From: Breviolum minutum Mf 1.05b.01 | Taxonomy: Eukaryota > Sar > Dinophyceae > Suessiales > Symbiodiniaceae | Reading direction: 5' to 3' | Length of the DNA stretch: 64,000 nucleotides | NCBI GenBank assembly: GCA_000507305.1 | Contig: DF239394.1 | Coordinates: 146,806-210,805, forward strand | Shown: positions 1 to 10,839 of the stretch, piece after piece | Position numbering within the stretch: the first letter of the stretch is position 1 | How the letters are laid out: the number at the start of each line of letters is the position of its first letter | Notes under the pieces: model-generated | What the model was told of the DNA's origin: nothing | Databases searched by the model: none | Seen by the model: only the letters and a program-made list of their open reading frames with translations | Translations under genes and position numbers: made by a program

Positions 1-43
1 GCCAAAAGGGCTTTGTGAGTGGGTTGGAACTGGGATGTGTCAG

Positions 44-166
44 AAATTCCATCAAAAATTGAATGGGACCGAATCCCAACGGACCCCTTTTCGTAAATTG
101 CATTAGATACTCAGGTTTTTTCGGGGTCCGTTCAGTGGGTCCTGTTGGAGATTTCTTGGACAAATG
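44..166. repeat. Hairpin repeat family L, copy 1
   Basis: It begins CCATCAAAAATTGAATGGGACC and ends near GGAGATTTCTTGGA. The core carries AACGGACCC and its complement GGGTCCGTT as inverted arms. A second copy lies at 13849-13962. Confidence 0.6.
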
Positions 167-240
167 GTTTTTCAAGGGGATGAGACTATTATATAAATGA
201 TGCATTTGTACCCTTAAAAATTCATTCTGTCATTGCCAAA

Positions 241-355
241 ATGGCGCAGCAGATTGCAAAACACAGGGTTTCAACAAGCTCCGCTGGATTAGCAGTCACT
301 AAACAGTTCATGTACCAAGACTCGACTCAACAAATGTCAAGGGGTGTGCATGGGT
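241..355 (+). CDS. Candidate first exon, uncharacterised protein
   Basis: The ATG at 241 has an AAAATGG context and opens a 54-codon frame (MAQQIAKHRVS...) that runs to a TGA near 403. A GTAAGT donor at 356 would end the exon after 38 codons plus one base. No domain is recognised. This could equally be a chance short ORF; only the start context and donor support it. Confidence 0.28.
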
Positions 356-596
356 GTAAGTGTATCATGTTTACTCCAAGCTTCGCAACTGTTGCATACT
401 TCTGACTGATTCCATGTATCCAAATGGAGCCTAAAGTCACTAGCGGACCACGCAAAAGAACACATCTCCGGATCTATTCCCGTTAAATCCAGCGAAAGGT
501 TGAAAAACTTCGGAATCGAAATTTGACGTTTGGCGATGTCATACTCCACAAGTAACTATGGGATACGGAAGTGTAGTTTGTTCATAATCCATCATA

Positions 597-703
597 ATCC
601 CATAGGATCCATGGGACTGGTATATTTACCTTCATTTGGGTGATTTTTATGGTAAATGTGTGGGTAAATATACAATCGTCCCAAGGATCCGTCATGGGAA
701 TCT
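597..703. repeat. Hairpin repeat family A, copy 1
   Basis: GGATCCATGGG, GGTATATTTACC and the central TTGATTTTTATGG lead into a complementary right arm (GGTAAATATAC...GGATCC). Confidence 0.75.
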
Positions 704-955
704 TCATACATGCCTAATGCACCAACCTTCGTGTCATTTTGTTCCTAACGGTCCTAATGGCTCACTTCTACCAGGTTGTTGTTCCATGCATAAAGTTGAC
801 AGGTAAAAATCGCAAATTCTATGTTTCAAAGTTTTTTCACCCCATAAGAACCAAATCTAAATCACATCAAATAACCATGGCTTTGATAACTGCTCAAACA
901 TAGTTTCGTTTTTTGCCTTGCCTGTTTTTGGTACGCTCAACCACATGCTGCTCAG

Positions 956-1006
956 GGTCCAATATCTTACAATGGAGATGGCGAATACTCCAATCATTTC
1001 TTGCAA
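956..1006 (+). CDS. Candidate short internal exon
   Basis: A 51-nt stretch lies between an acceptor-like TGCTGCTCAG and a GTGAAC donor. It reads GPISYNGDGEYSNHFLQ in one frame; the frame that would follow the exon at 241-355 is also open. Support is weak. Confidence 0.25.
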
Positions 1007-1308
1007 GTGAACTTCGTGTCGGTCTGCATTTTTGTTGGCTAAGATTAGCTGCTTCTATCTGCTAGTTATACATCCTAGTTGAGCACTGAGCGCATTTGAA
1101 GCCTTTGGTCTCTTCAGATAAAATTTTCATGCTGAAGCTGTTCCTATACAGGATCCATACACATGAACTAAATGTATAGGTACATATCCCATTCATTGAC
1201 CCTATAGGGTCGGATATTCTATTCCGTTACAAACTTTGGGCTTTCTCAGAACACCTGTTTTTTCGACACTTTTTCGACTACAAATCATCTGGGGAGCGCC
1301 CCCAGGGC

Positions 1309-1593
1309 TCATCCAAGACGTTCTAGTGGACGTCGACGTCCCTGCTTTGCCACAACACCTGAGCAAAGTGGTCGTGCCAGGGTGATGACTGAAGGATGCT
1401 GACACTTACAATTGACTAAGCTCGAGGCTTGCCCTTTATACATGACATCATGACAGCCCTTTTCTCCACGGCATTTCGGAGAATGTGAACCCAGTTCTTC
1501 CTTGTGTTGAGCCTTACCTTGTACCAAATCAAGTCCAGCAATAATCAAAAAAAACATAATGATGATGTTTGAACGAGCCCATCTTTGAGCCAT
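1309..1593 (-). CDS. Candidate small secreted cysteine-containing protein or first exon
   Basis: From the ATG at 1593 the frame begins MAQRWARSN, followed by a hydrophobic stretch (IIIMFFLIIAGL) and QGKA. This looks like an N-terminal signal peptide with cleavage after Gly or Ala. The rest is hydrophilic with five Cys. The ORF is open for 94 codons to a TGA. GTAAGG and GTAAGTG donors occur inside it, so it may be spliced. Another minus-strand frame just downstream (1405-1202) is also Cys-containing and may be a second exon. AT-rich codons can mimic a hydrophobic core by chance, so secretion is an inference. Confidence 0.38.
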   Translation of the reverse strand: MAQRWARSNIIIMFFLIIAGLDLVQGKAQHKEELGSHSPKCRGEKGCHDVMYKGQASSLVNCKCQHPSVITLARPLCSGVVAKQGRRRPLERLG

Positions 1594-1805
1594 TTTCAAA
1601 AAAACAAAAAGGAATCTGATTCAAACAGACTCCAAGAAGAGGATAATGTGGTTTCCATGCTTTAGCTGGCATCTGGACATTAGGTTCATTCGCTTCTGCC
1701 TGACTTTTCCTCACCGGGGTTGGGCAGAACAAACAAAAACTGGCAAGACAATTTTAGAGGCAGCAACTTGGTGGTTCAGAAACGGATGAACAGAAAACTA
1801 ACAGT

Positions 1806-1912
1806 TTGGAACCCGAAAATCACCCCGAAATGAAAAGGAAACTCAGCTTCCAACCAAACCTCCATGACTTTGGGTTTCGATGTTAGTTTTTCGCGGGTGT
1901 ATGTCTTCTATC
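1806..1912. repeat. Hairpin repeat family D, copy 1
   Basis: The arms read GGAACCCGAAAATCACCC on the left and GTTAGTTTTTCGCGGGTGTA on the right. The centre AAGGAAACTCAGCTTCCAA is typical of the family. Confidence 0.65.
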
Positions 1913-2419
1913 AGCTTGTTGATTCTAAATTCGTCTCCTCCCCCCTCAGTTGGCCCGCTCATTCTCCGGGAGCCCGGACGTTTCACGTGCGCTCGCTGAA
2001 ATTGCCGTCCCAAGGCCCAAAAAAAATGACGACCGATGGCCTCATAAAGGTTTGTTGTCAAAGCATGGCGGCTTTGAGGTGAAACTGCACCATTACAAGG
2101 GAAATCCATCAAAATTACCCATAGATTTGCTCTGCAACTTTGATCCCTCCCAATATGGGTCCCAAAAAAATGCTGGGTTCATAAAAAAAACAATGCATTT
2201 GTTGCAACTGACATCCTTCAGAATTTGTATACATTTAAGTATTCCCTGTTTCCCCGCACCAAAATGGATGTTTATTTCATGAATGTTGGGTGGTTCCCAC
2301 GCGTTTTTTGGAAACACGTGCATCATCCTCAACTCCGTGGTAGAAAGTTTCAATCATCTGACAATTTGACAACATTTGGAGTGAGGTGATTAGCCTTTGC
2401 CTGAATTCTAAATACAACA

Positions 2420-2530
2420 TATGTACATGTATATATATAAATGTGTATATATATATATACATATGAATGTAGTATGTGTATATAAAGTATGTATATAATA
2501 TAAAATCATAAAATATATGTATTATAAAAA
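2420..2530. repeat. AT-rich microsatellite
   Basis: Irregular (TA)n with interspersed TATG. There is no coding signal. Confidence 0.8.
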
Positions 2531-2966
2531 TCACTGAGCTATGATAATTCTAAGCAAATGATGTGACAATTCCCAAACCTGAAGTGTTTGATTTCGATCT
2601 CACATTACTGATCCTTGTCGCATCATGAAGGGCATGTCCTTCCTGTCACTGTGGCACCCACGGTTTCGACTCGTGCCTCTTCACCCAATCGAGCGTGGTT
2701 GTAGGTGTGGGTCAAGTCTTGCACATCAGACCTCATCTATACTACCACTGCCGACCAGTTGATTCACCCAAATTTGGGTAGCCCAAAATTCAACGAATTC
2801 AAGGCCATGTGATGTAACGGTTACATGTAAAATGTGATCCTGGGTAGTGAGTAATTAGTGAGTGTAAAGCATCTGATGATATCTGATGTGAATCATACTT
2901 GTGATGTGAAGGCGAAGGAATGTTGGATATGTACATGTTGGAAGTCTGTTTATCTGCTTCATTCAG

Positions 2967-3107
2967 ACACCAAAGTTCTTCAATGTTTTGGGCCGCAGCA
3001 GCAAGCAGGGGATGACCATACTTATGCTACGATATGCTGCGACAATGGAAGTTGATAATCAGGCTGTGGAAGCCCTTGCTACTCTTGGTGAAGCCTTCAA
3101 AGGCTAA
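2967..3107 (+). CDS. Candidate terminal exon
   Basis: A pyrimidine-rich acceptor, CTGCTTCATTCAG, precedes a 47-codon frame ending in TAA at 3105-3107. The C-terminal part reads MEVDNQAVEALATLGEAF, which looks like real protein rather than AT-rich noise. The product is unknown. The upstream gene structure was not resolved, and a different reading frame (stop at 3055) is open across the same acceptor. Confidence 0.38.
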   Translation, partial: TPKFFNVLGRSSKQGMTILMLRYAATMEVDNQAVEALATLGEAFKG

Positions 3108-4696
3108 ACACAACATCAAAAACCAACAAAGGCACGATATGTATATATAACTACATATTAACTACATAATCATATACATTTTATATACTTCATACATTTA
3201 TATTATTCTTCCGTATATATTATATAATATCACGATGCAGAACTGGCTCCCAATGCATCTAAATAAATTAAATAGGCAAGGCATTCCAAAAAAGGCCGCC
3301 CTGCCATGTTAAAACAACATGACGCCACAGAGTTGCCACAGGGCCAAGGAACTTGGTCAGTTGATCCATGTTCTCACAGAAGAACTCCACAAAGACTTCC
3401 AAATAGGCCCTTATATACTCACAGGCGACATGAAAAAATCCGTGGGATTTCAAGCCGGGTTTTTGTTTGCACATAAAACGACGACCATTAAAAACCAGCG
3501 GTACAGTAACCATGGGTGGGTATGAGGGTTCGGTTGGACATCAAAAAATACATGAGCTTACAAAAAGAAGCCTTATTACTTTCCACTATACTGTTTAAGA
3601 GGGATTCCTATAATGCGATATCTTTAGAATCCTATTGCTAAGGGCAGTTTTTTACCCCCTATGCAACCTAAACAACCAGAGGCCCATATCTTGACGTCAC
3701 GCGTATGCAAGGTCTCCATGTTCAAAATCAATAATTCAAGGACTGAAGCCCTGAAATTTAACATGGATACCCAAAATAGCATAGCCATAGTCATATTTGA
3801 AAGAAAATAAAATCTTATTAAAACCATCATTTTTTGGTATCGGGGTGGTACACTCTCAAATTTGAACAAACATATCCGCCCCTTTTAGGGGCAAAGTACT
3901 TTGCCACAAAGTCGGCTGGCCACTGGCTACTCTAGAAATGTATGTTAGAAAAGGCCCAATATGTAAAGTCAGCATGTTACATACTCAGCCAACGGACCAT
4001 GAAATAAAGGTTTCAACTTTATTTTTCCTATAAAATATGGAATCCCCAAAAGTTTAAAGGCTATCCACCGGCTGACCCAGCATAAAACCAAATGCAAGCA
4101 CCATCTACATTTCGAAGATGCAGAATAGTTCCGACATGGATGTGTTCAATTTGTTTTCTTGCATTTTCATTCACCCTCACGAAGAGCAAAAATATATAGA
4201 AAGGGAACACTCATGTCAATGCAAAAAAAACTTAACAGAAATCGTCCATGCTTTATTGCTATGTTGGTTAATCCGGCGTGTATACCCTTCAGTTTTCAAG
4301 CATGCTGTGTCCAAGCGACTTGTCAAAGCTTCTAATCTGCACCAAATAGCGATTGATGCGAACGATGTTTTGAAGACCTTTGTAAGATTGCACTCCGGCT
4401 GGGCTAGTAGCAATGCTTAATGGGCGGAGCAACTATACTTGTACGCTGGTGATCCAATTTCCTGACATAAAGTCTGGCAACTGATTTTTTTCTGTGATTT
4501 GTGCGTCATCTAATCGCCTCCGCGGGGTTTCCAGCTTTTTAAAACACATACAAAGAACAGATTTGAAATGGAAACCATATTGAAACTGTTTCACTCATCA
4601 ATGACAGCAGCATCCACTACTTATATTTAATCGAAATTCCCATGACACTTCGGTACAAAGCTGACACGACGATCAACAATAATTCAAGTACAGCTA
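3108..4696. other. Gene-poor spacer
   Basis: I see AT microsatellite DNA near 3140-3230 and scattered short ORFs, but no exon with good edges. The longest frame (4118-4420, plus) has no recognisable content. Confidence 0.5.
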
Positions 4697-4806
4697 CTCT
4701 TCCTCCCCAATCATGGTTCAGTGGAGAATGGATCACTCCAAGAGTTGTTTCTTTTACAATAGGGCCATTGTCCACTGAACCATGATTATGGGAGGAAGGG
4801 TAGTAC
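4697..4806. repeat. Hairpin repeat, arms AATCATGGTTCAGTGGA
   Basis: The left arm (CCTCCCCAATCATGG...) pairs with the right arm (CCATGATTATGGGAGG) across about 50 nt of loop. A degraded arm recurs near 43897-43925. Confidence 0.7.
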
Positions 4807-4914
4807 CATGAGTCTCAACGACAAAACCGAAAACATCACCAACTTTGAAAGGGATTGGGGTGCGTCTTGCCATCGTATCTCACATATCATAAACCTATAT
4901 ATAATCCCCTCCCC

Positions 4915-5548
4915 TTAGCTAGGGGGGGGGGACCCTAAATGTAACTTACATTTTTGGCACTTGAGGGCCTCAGAAATGTAATATTACATTTTTGAGGAAA
5001 ATCGCAAAAATGTAAGTTACATTTTTTGAGGCACAAAACCAAACCCACAAACATGTAGTATTATAATTGGTTCAAAAATAGAAGAAATGTAATCTTACAT
5101 TTTTGAGGCCAACATTCAAAAAATGCAGGCAACTAACAAAAATATTGAAATAGAAAAATAGAATGGAAATAAGACAACCTAACAAAATAATAGTCTGGAA
5201 AAATGTAAGCTGAGATGGTCTAGGCATGTGGTAATTATAGTGTTGAAAATCTAGATACAACAGATTTTCCACAAGTTTAGATTTCAAAAAAACAAGAGCT
5301 ATCAGTGCCTTCAAGCCTTCAAAATGCAGCAGACCATGACAACAGGCGTCACAAATTGTAAGTTACATTTAGGGCCCCCCCCCCACCAAAAGTAGGACAT
5401 GACAAAAAACATGTTGTAAAATGTTGTAAAATGTAAGCTACCACGTGCCAGGTCTCTCGTTTCATTTTTCACCCCCCTCCCCCCCCAAAAAAAAACATCC
5501 ATTCGGAGGACGTCCCATGGGTCCAAATTACATTTTAGGAGCCCCCCA
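4915..5548. repeat. Cluster of ATGTAA-CTTACAT palindromic motifs
   Basis: AAATGTAACTTACATTT-type motifs recur at about 4940, 4980, 5010, 5090, 5350 and 5425, bounded by C or G homopolymers. The same motif followed by a C-tract resumes right after the N gap (13704-13740). This suggests copia-1 inserted inside this repeat. Confidence 0.6.
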
Positions 5549-5772
5549 TGCAAAGATATTTTGGGCTCTTATACCTATGTTAGGCTAGTGTCAGCACAAG
5601 CACACTCTTTTACTCGACCACACGAAAGTGAGGTAAACGCTTCAAATGGCTGCGGCACACAAATACAAACATATAGACATGTAAATACATGCATGCAACT
5701 GTACACATATCTGGTCACGCCTCCCGAGTCAAGAATGACTCCATGCTATGACGAGTAGATATGCTATGTACA
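5549..5772 (-). repeat. Copia-1 3' LTR
   Basis: Positions 5549-5757 match 13176-13382 with one difference (A/G near 5685). One edge is TG at 5549. The other is inferred at CA 5771-5772 because the matching right copy runs into N. Confidence 0.8.
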
Positions 5773-5834
5773 GGTATCTACGCTAGTCTCTCAGTTCATC
5801 TTCTCCAGAAAGTAGTAGCCAGACTCAAGCCATT

Positions 5835-8800
5835 TCACTTCTTAAGCGATAGCTGGTGCTGTCCTTCAAGGAAATGGAAGTTCATACCCAGAAGTGCTTT
5901 GTTCATCGTTGCTTCAGGAACAGGTTTCGTAAGCACATCTGCCAACATATCGTTGGTTCCAACTTTCTTGATCTTGAAGTTCTTTTGAGCTACGCGTTCT
6001 TGTACCCAATGAAATTGAGTATCCACATGCTTAGCCTTTCCTAAGCCTCTGCGTGAACCCATAGAAATTCCAGCACTAGCATCCATGTTCACTTCATTGA
6101 TTGTTTTGATTCCCCAATCCAAAGCGGTAGAAACTTCACCCAGCAAGTTGCTGGCTCCACTCACAAGTGAGTAGTATTCAGCCTCTCCTGTAGATAGGGA
6201 AACCACACCTTGGCCTTTGGAGTATGTCTTGATACAACATCCTCCTGCCATCAACACGCCTCCTGACACAATCTTCCGTGTCTTGATACACCCAGCGTGA
6301 TCTGAATCAGTCCACATCACAAATGGATTGATGTAGGTTTGATGCGGGAAAAACTGTGCCATTCTTGGCCTGTACCTTAGGTATCTAGCCAATCGCTTGA
6401 GCATAAGTTGATGTCTCACTGTTGGCTGTTGCAAACCTTGAGCTAATGATCTCGTAGCTACTTGTAGATCTGGACGATCTTGTGCTAAGTAAGCTGCTCT
6501 CATAGCTACTGATCGATAGACTGAGGCTTCTTCTGCTGATAGAAATTCCTTGTCCTTCTCCATATCATCAGCTGTCGGTTTTGCTATAGGTGTCTTGACC
6601 TTTGATCCTTGTCGTCCTTCTGATCCAATCTTTGACTCAAGAATTTCGACGACTAGGTCTGCATGACGAGAATCAGGTTCCCACCATATTCCTTCATCCT
6701 TCCAGGAAATAATCCTGTTCAAAACTCTGATGTCCTGGATAGTATTTGGTGTTCCAGGTGGTCCTAGAATACCACGTTCGACAACCATCCATTCTTTTCC
6801 TAAGGATTCATGAAGCCACTTGATGTTTTTGTAGCTTCCAGCCGTAGTGAAATCATCTCCATGGACAACTGTTCGAAGATCTCTTTTCTGATGGTAGTAG
6901 ATGCAAGGGTTACTCTTGCCTTGGGTAAAACCCAACTTCATCATGATCTTCCTGATTGTGAGCTCCCAGTTCAATGGGGCATCCCTTGTCCCATACAAAG
7001 ATCTCTTCAATCTACCAACAACGTCTCCATCCGAATCCGTCTTTCCTTCACTCGGTAACTCGACATAGATTTCTCGAGTAGCTTCCGAGTAGAAGTGCGC
7101 CCTTTTCACATCCAGAAATCCTAAAAGTTTTCTGGTTCCCGTTTTAGGGACTTGACCTGTAGAATCTGACAACTTCGAGGTTACTGCTATTGATAGCAGC
7201 ATCTTCAATGCTGACAAACTCGGCATTGCTGCAAAGAATTCGTCAAATCCACTTCCTCTCTTGATCTCTTGTCCTACCAGTCTACTCCTGTAAAGCGGGT
7301 TCTCTTCATCCTGCTTGTTCACATCGACCCATCGTGTTCCAATGGTTTTCATTCCTGGTGGTATTTGAGATCTAGGAATCTTCTCCCACACTTGCATAGT
7401 TTCGATGACCTTAATCTCATCTCTTCGAGCCTGCTGGACTCCTTGGCTGTCCAACACTTTTCCACTGATATCGTCATAGTACCACCATGTGGCTGCTTCG
7501 TCTTGCAGTTCAGGTGGTAGAGAAATCTTTTCCTCACAAACAGGTTCATCTTGATCTTCAATTGATGCCAAAAACATTTCTCGATGATCTAAAATGACTG
7601 CACTCAAATCTCCTTCCACATCGGGAATATCTCGAACTCTCTCTTCATCACCTTCATCTTCGGCTCTTCTCTTCACTCCTTGTGAAGCCTGAGCTGAACC
7701 AGCTCGGCTCTCCTTTGAGGATTGACTTTCGCCTCCTGGCGGAATAGGTCGTTTCTGACCTTGACTTGGTTCACTTTCTGACCTCTTGGCTTGAGGTTCT
7801 TGTTCACTGATTTCTGATGATCTCTTGGATCTTGTAGATGATGGACTTTCACTCAGCTTCCTTGGTATGTACCATAACTCGGTGATTATGGTTTGTTTCT
7901 CAGGTAGTGGCATGTCCCACTCACTGCGTCTTTCTTCTTTAATAGGTCTCGAACTGATAATTTGGTCGTTCGATTTCTTTCTTGTGACTCTCCAAATCAC
8001 ATCCTTCCACTCTGGTCCTTCGGCCAAAGTAGTCTTGAAATTGATTGCGTCCTCATCTTCTCTTGCCCAAACTCGACAAGTGTCTGGTAATCCATATGGC
8101 CTTTCACCATGATAGCCATAGAGTATCTTTGGAACTGATACTCCAACTGTCTGTGGCAATCCTGTTGCCTCCTCTTCTTGACGTGCCTCGAATCTTACAA
8201 CTCGAGGATTGTTCTCTTCTTGCCTAAGGCACTCTTCAATTCTCTCACGACACATGTCATTGTGATGTACTCCTGTACTTCTGTTTCCAATCTGAACTCC
8301 ATCACACGCAGGGCATCCTGCGGTGTATCCATACTTCTCCAAGTCTCTCTTGGTGATGTAGAGCCTTCTAGAAGTCTTTGGCTTCGGTGCTTGAACTACC
8401 ACTGGCTGAGCCAGAGGTTCTGCTGGTTCTCCAGCTACAATTGCTGGACGTGGTCCTTCAGGAACATCGTCCCTTGTTGCCTGAGGATCCCAGGGGACCC
8501 CAGTCACTGACTGAAGAATCTCCAAGTTGTACTTGTCATCTCCAGACTTCCTTCTGATAGATTGCACGGTGAAAACACCGGATCCATTTCCAACAATCTT
8601 CTCAGTGGTGTTGTCTTTGACTCCAAGAAAAATTCCTTGTTGCCATCTAGACTCAAACTTGTGGCCTCTCTTGAGAAACTCGACTGTCTCTCCAAATGGT
8701 GGAATAGAAACTCTCCACTCACGACCTCTGTGTCTGGAGTAAGGTGTCTTACCATCCTTCATTTCTCCAGATCTGTGAAACAGGTTGTGCAAAGTTCCTG

Positions 8801-9461
8801 CATGCTCAACCAACCATGTCAGGATCACACTGTCATCTCCAACCTTACTACCATACGAGGTCTCCAATGCACTTCGGAGTGTCCTGGACTGACCTTCGAT
8901 AGTCTGCACTGCTCTTTCGATCTCTCCTTTGCTTTCAGAGACTCCTACAGGGATTTTCTCCAAAATCAACTGACCTTGGAATCCATTCTTAGCTGCTTCA
9001 ACAACTGCTTGCAATGCGGGTTCTGGATCATATCTAACAATCATCTTTGGATATCCCAGCTTCCTCAAATCATTCAAAAGACATGTGGATCCTACTGGGC
9101 CTTTCTGAACTCCTTTGTAAGGTAACACGTGTGCAAAAACCATTCTTGTCCATCTGTCTCGAACCACGAGAACAGGTGAATGTTTCGATTGGGTATCTTC
9201 GGTGATAACAGTATCATCTTTCGAATTCATAAAACAGTAATCAACAGAGATAACTGGAACTTGTTCCTCTGAATGATCAACTCTCACATGCTTCATTGCT
9301 TTTGCCTTTCCCCGAACACAATGCTCGCACCAAGCCCTAAATGGAAAATGTGACACAAAATGCTCTTCTTTTTCCTTCATAGATGGTGCGCTCATGGATG
9401 GCATAGCTGCTGACGAACCGGTTGGCTCATCATCAGCCTCATCCACAGGTCCGGGGTCCAC
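5835..9461 (-). CDS. Copia-1 integrase, reverse transcriptase and RNase H polyprotein
   Basis: This 1208-residue frame carries the catalytic part of pol. A zinc-binding motif (H34, H38, C45, C48) leads into an rve-type integrase with D74 (VISVDYC), D145 (VRYDPE) and E180 (KGEIE). A charged S/E/K-rich linker follows. The copia RT has GTRWVDVNK, FLDVKRAHF and the catalytic HGDD (normally YVDD). RNase H has WTDSDHAG, STGEAEYY and KHVDTQFHW. The reading starts at GTG 9461 only because a stop and frame change lie just upstream. The true N-terminus is the protease in the next ORF, so this is the 3' part of one polyprotein. No stop interrupts RT or RNase H. Confidence 0.92.
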   Translation of the reverse strand: MDPGPVDEADDEPTGSSAAMPSMSAPSMKEKEEHFVSHFPFRAWCEHCVRGKAKAMKHVRVDHSEEQVPVISVDYCFMNSKDDTVITEDTQSKHSPVLVVRDRWTRMVFAHVLPYKGVQKGPVGSTCLLNDLRKLGYPKMIVRYDPEPALQAVVEAAKNGFQGQLILEKIPVGVSESKGEIERAVQTIEGQSRTLRSALETSYGSKVGDDSVILTWLVEHAGTLHNLFHRSGEMKDGKTPYSRHRGREWRVSIPPFGETVEFLKRGHKFESRWQQGIFLGVKDNTTEKIVGNGSGVFTVQSIRRKSGDDKYNLEILQSVTGVPWDPQATRDDVPEGPRPAIVAGEPAEPLAQPVVVQAPKPKTSRRLYITKRDLEKYGYTAGCPACDGVQIGNRSTGVHHNDMCRERIEECLRQEENNPRVVRFEARQEEEATGLPQTVGVSVPKILYGYHGERPYGLPDTCRVWAREDEDAINFKTTLAEGPEWKDVIWRVTRKKSNDQIISSRPIKEERRSEWDMPLPEKQTIITELWYIPRKLSESPSSTRSKRSSEISEQEPQAKRSESEPSQGQKRPIPPGGESQSSKESRAGSAQASQGVKRRAEDEGDEERVRDIPDVEGDLSAVILDHREMFLASIEDQDEPVCEEKISLPPELQDEAATWWYYDDISGKVLDSQGVQQARRDEIKVIETMQVWEKIPRSQIPPGMKTIGTRWVDVNKQDEENPLYRSRLVGQEIKRGSGFDEFFAAMPSLSALKMLLSIAVTSKLSDSTGQVPKTGTRKLLGFLDVKRAHFYSEATREIYVELPSEGKTDSDGDVVGRLKRSLYGTRDAPLNWELTIRKIMMKLGFTQGKSNPCIYYHQKRDLRTVVHGDDFTTAGSYKNIKWLHESLGKEWMVVERGILGPPGTPNTIQDIRVLNRIISWKDEGIWWEPDSRHADLVVEILESKIGSEGRQGSKVKTPIAKPTADDMEKDKEFLSAEEASVYRSVAMRAAYLAQDRPDLQVATRSLAQGLQQPTVRHQLMLKRLARYLRYRPRMAQFFPHQTYINPFVMWTDSDHAGCIKTRKIVSGGVLMAGGCCIKTYSKGQGVVSLSTGEAEYYSLVSGASNLLGEVSTALDWGIKTINEVNMDASAGISMGSRRGLGKAKHVDTQFHWVQERVAQKNFKIKKVGTNDMLADVLTKPVPEATMNKALLGMNFHFLEGQHQLSLKK

Positions 9462-9469
9462 TAAGGGAC

Positions 9470-9769
9470 TTACCCAGCGCGGTGCCCTTGAAAACCCTCA
9501 AGGTTCAAGGGAATCTTATACACACCACCTTTTTCCTCTAAGGGAATGGTGGTATCTTGGAACTTCATGTAGGAGTTCCCGGGCTTGAAACATACTTCCC
9601 ATCCTTTGTTTACAAGCCTTGCCACTGATAGCAATGGTTTGGCAACGTCCATTGCCTTGAACATGCCAGTTCCAGCCACCTTGGATCCATCCTGATTTCC
9701 AATGGTAACCTTGGGATGACAAATCCCATGCACTCTGACTGGTGCGCCGCTTGCGTTGGTATACGGCAA
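9470..9769 (-). CDS. Copia-1 protease, C-terminal part (frameshifted)
   Basis: This 99-codon frame continues the aspartic protease that begins in the next ORF: VRVHGICHP, then AKPLLSVARLVNKG and YKIPLNLEG, typical of the stretch between protease and integrase. It is out of frame with both neighbours, implying small indels near 9776 and 9465. Its own ATG is probably not used. Inferred from context and reading-frame continuity. Confidence 0.7.
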   Translation of the reverse strand: MPYTNASGAPVRVHGICHPKVTIGNQDGSKVAGTGMFKAMDVAKPLLSVARLVNKGWEVCFKPGNSYMKFQDTTIPLEEKGGVYKIPLNLEGFQGHRAG

Positions 9770-9777
9770 GTCTGAGG

Positions 9778-10839
9778 TCAGGTGCGTTCAACCGCTAAAC
9801 CTCTTTCCTGGCACAACTCCACGGGCAAGCATGCAGTGGCGGCTCCACTGTCCACTGTTGCCCACACCACATTCAAAGCTGCTTTGGGGCTTTCTGATTG
9901 TGGTGGTTGTTGTGGCTGCCCTTGTCCGATGAAATTCATTTCAGAGTCGGAACTGCTGTCCTGATATCGGAACCTTTTTCGACGATCATCCCTTCTTCTT
10001 TCTTCACTACATTCACTTCCACTACGATCGTCGTTGTCCATTCGAACTTCGCGGGTTCCTTCTTCACGTGTTCCTTCTTCACGAGTTCCTTCCTCACGTG
10101 TTCCTTCTTCAGGTGAAGGGGACTTTGATCTTTCTCGGTCACGATCATCTCTTCTCTCACGGGCTTCTCGAGGAATCAGGCTCATTGGCTCAACTCCTGA
10201 TGGGTCTCCCTCAGGACCTCTGTTGCGATCTGACCTTCTGGTGCCCATGCCCTGGAGTGCTGTATCCGCTGCTCTCTTCACAGCCCTTTCCAATCCTCCA
10301 GATGGTGTCCTCGATCTGGACTTCAACCGAATAGGATTAGCTTTCACCTTGGGCACATCTTTCACTTGGAATGTTGTGATCTCTTCCACAACTTCACCCT
10401 TTCTTGGCTTCACAATTTGAGCATCTCTCATTGGCAATGGGATTGAAGTTCCCAACGTAGGCGGTGGCAAAGTCGATGGTGGAACATCTCTGGCCTTCTG
10501 AGCTTTTCGAAGAGCTTCGGCCTGTGTAGCCTGGTAAGCTTTCTCTTGTTCAGCCCTTTTCTCAAGCTCTTTCCTTTGCTTTCGCCATCCAGCCAAGACG
10601 CTTTCCGGGTAGCAACCCTTCGACTCGATGTGAGCCCATAGGCTGTAGGGTTCCAAACCTTTGATTGTTCGTTGACATCTCAAGCAACTCACGTAGATGT
10701 CTCCCTTGCCATCTTGCTGCCACTTGGACAGTTGATGGACCTCACGAAAAGTCTTCAAACTCCCATCAGAAGCATTGATCCAGTGGGGAACATCCTCTGG
10801 TGGATTAGGACGAACCTTCACTGGTGCTGAGGTTCTCAA
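9778..10839 (-). CDS. Copia-1 Gag C-terminus and protease N-terminal half
   Basis: This frame holds a CLRC...H...C cluster (about residues 51-74, SCLRCQRTIKG), a coiled, Lys/Glu-rich stretch, an Arg/Ser/Glu-rich region with four repeats of REEGT, and the protease active site ATVDSGAATACL near the end. It stops at 9778 within the protease. The reading is also open upstream of the listed start (KAIKEINPKKEEL), in a frame that joins smoothly to Gag, so Gag and protease were probably one ORF before a one-base indel near 10930. No CCHC zinc knuckle was found in Gag. Confidence 0.82.
   Translation of the reverse strand: MRTSAPVKVRPNPPEDVPHWINASDGSLKTFREVHQLSKWQQDGKGDIYVSCLRCQRTIKGLEPYSLWAHIESKGCYPESVLAGWRKQRKELEKRAEQEKAYQATQAEALRKAQKARDVPPSTLPPPTLGTSIPLPMRDAQIVKPRKGEVVEEITTFQVKDVPKVKANPIRLKSRSRTPSGGLERAVKRAADTALQGMGTRRSDRNRGPEGDPSGVEPMSLIPREARERRDDRDRERSKSPSPEEGTREEGTREEGTREEGTREVRMDNDDRSGSECSEERRRDDRRKRFRYQDSSSDSEMNFIGQGQPQQPPQSESPKAALNVVWATVDSGAATACLPVELCQERGLAVERT

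Noticed and set aside
8562..9125. Plus-strand ORF of 187 codons inside copia-1
   Set aside because: It is a shadow of the integrase coding strand and shows no domain.
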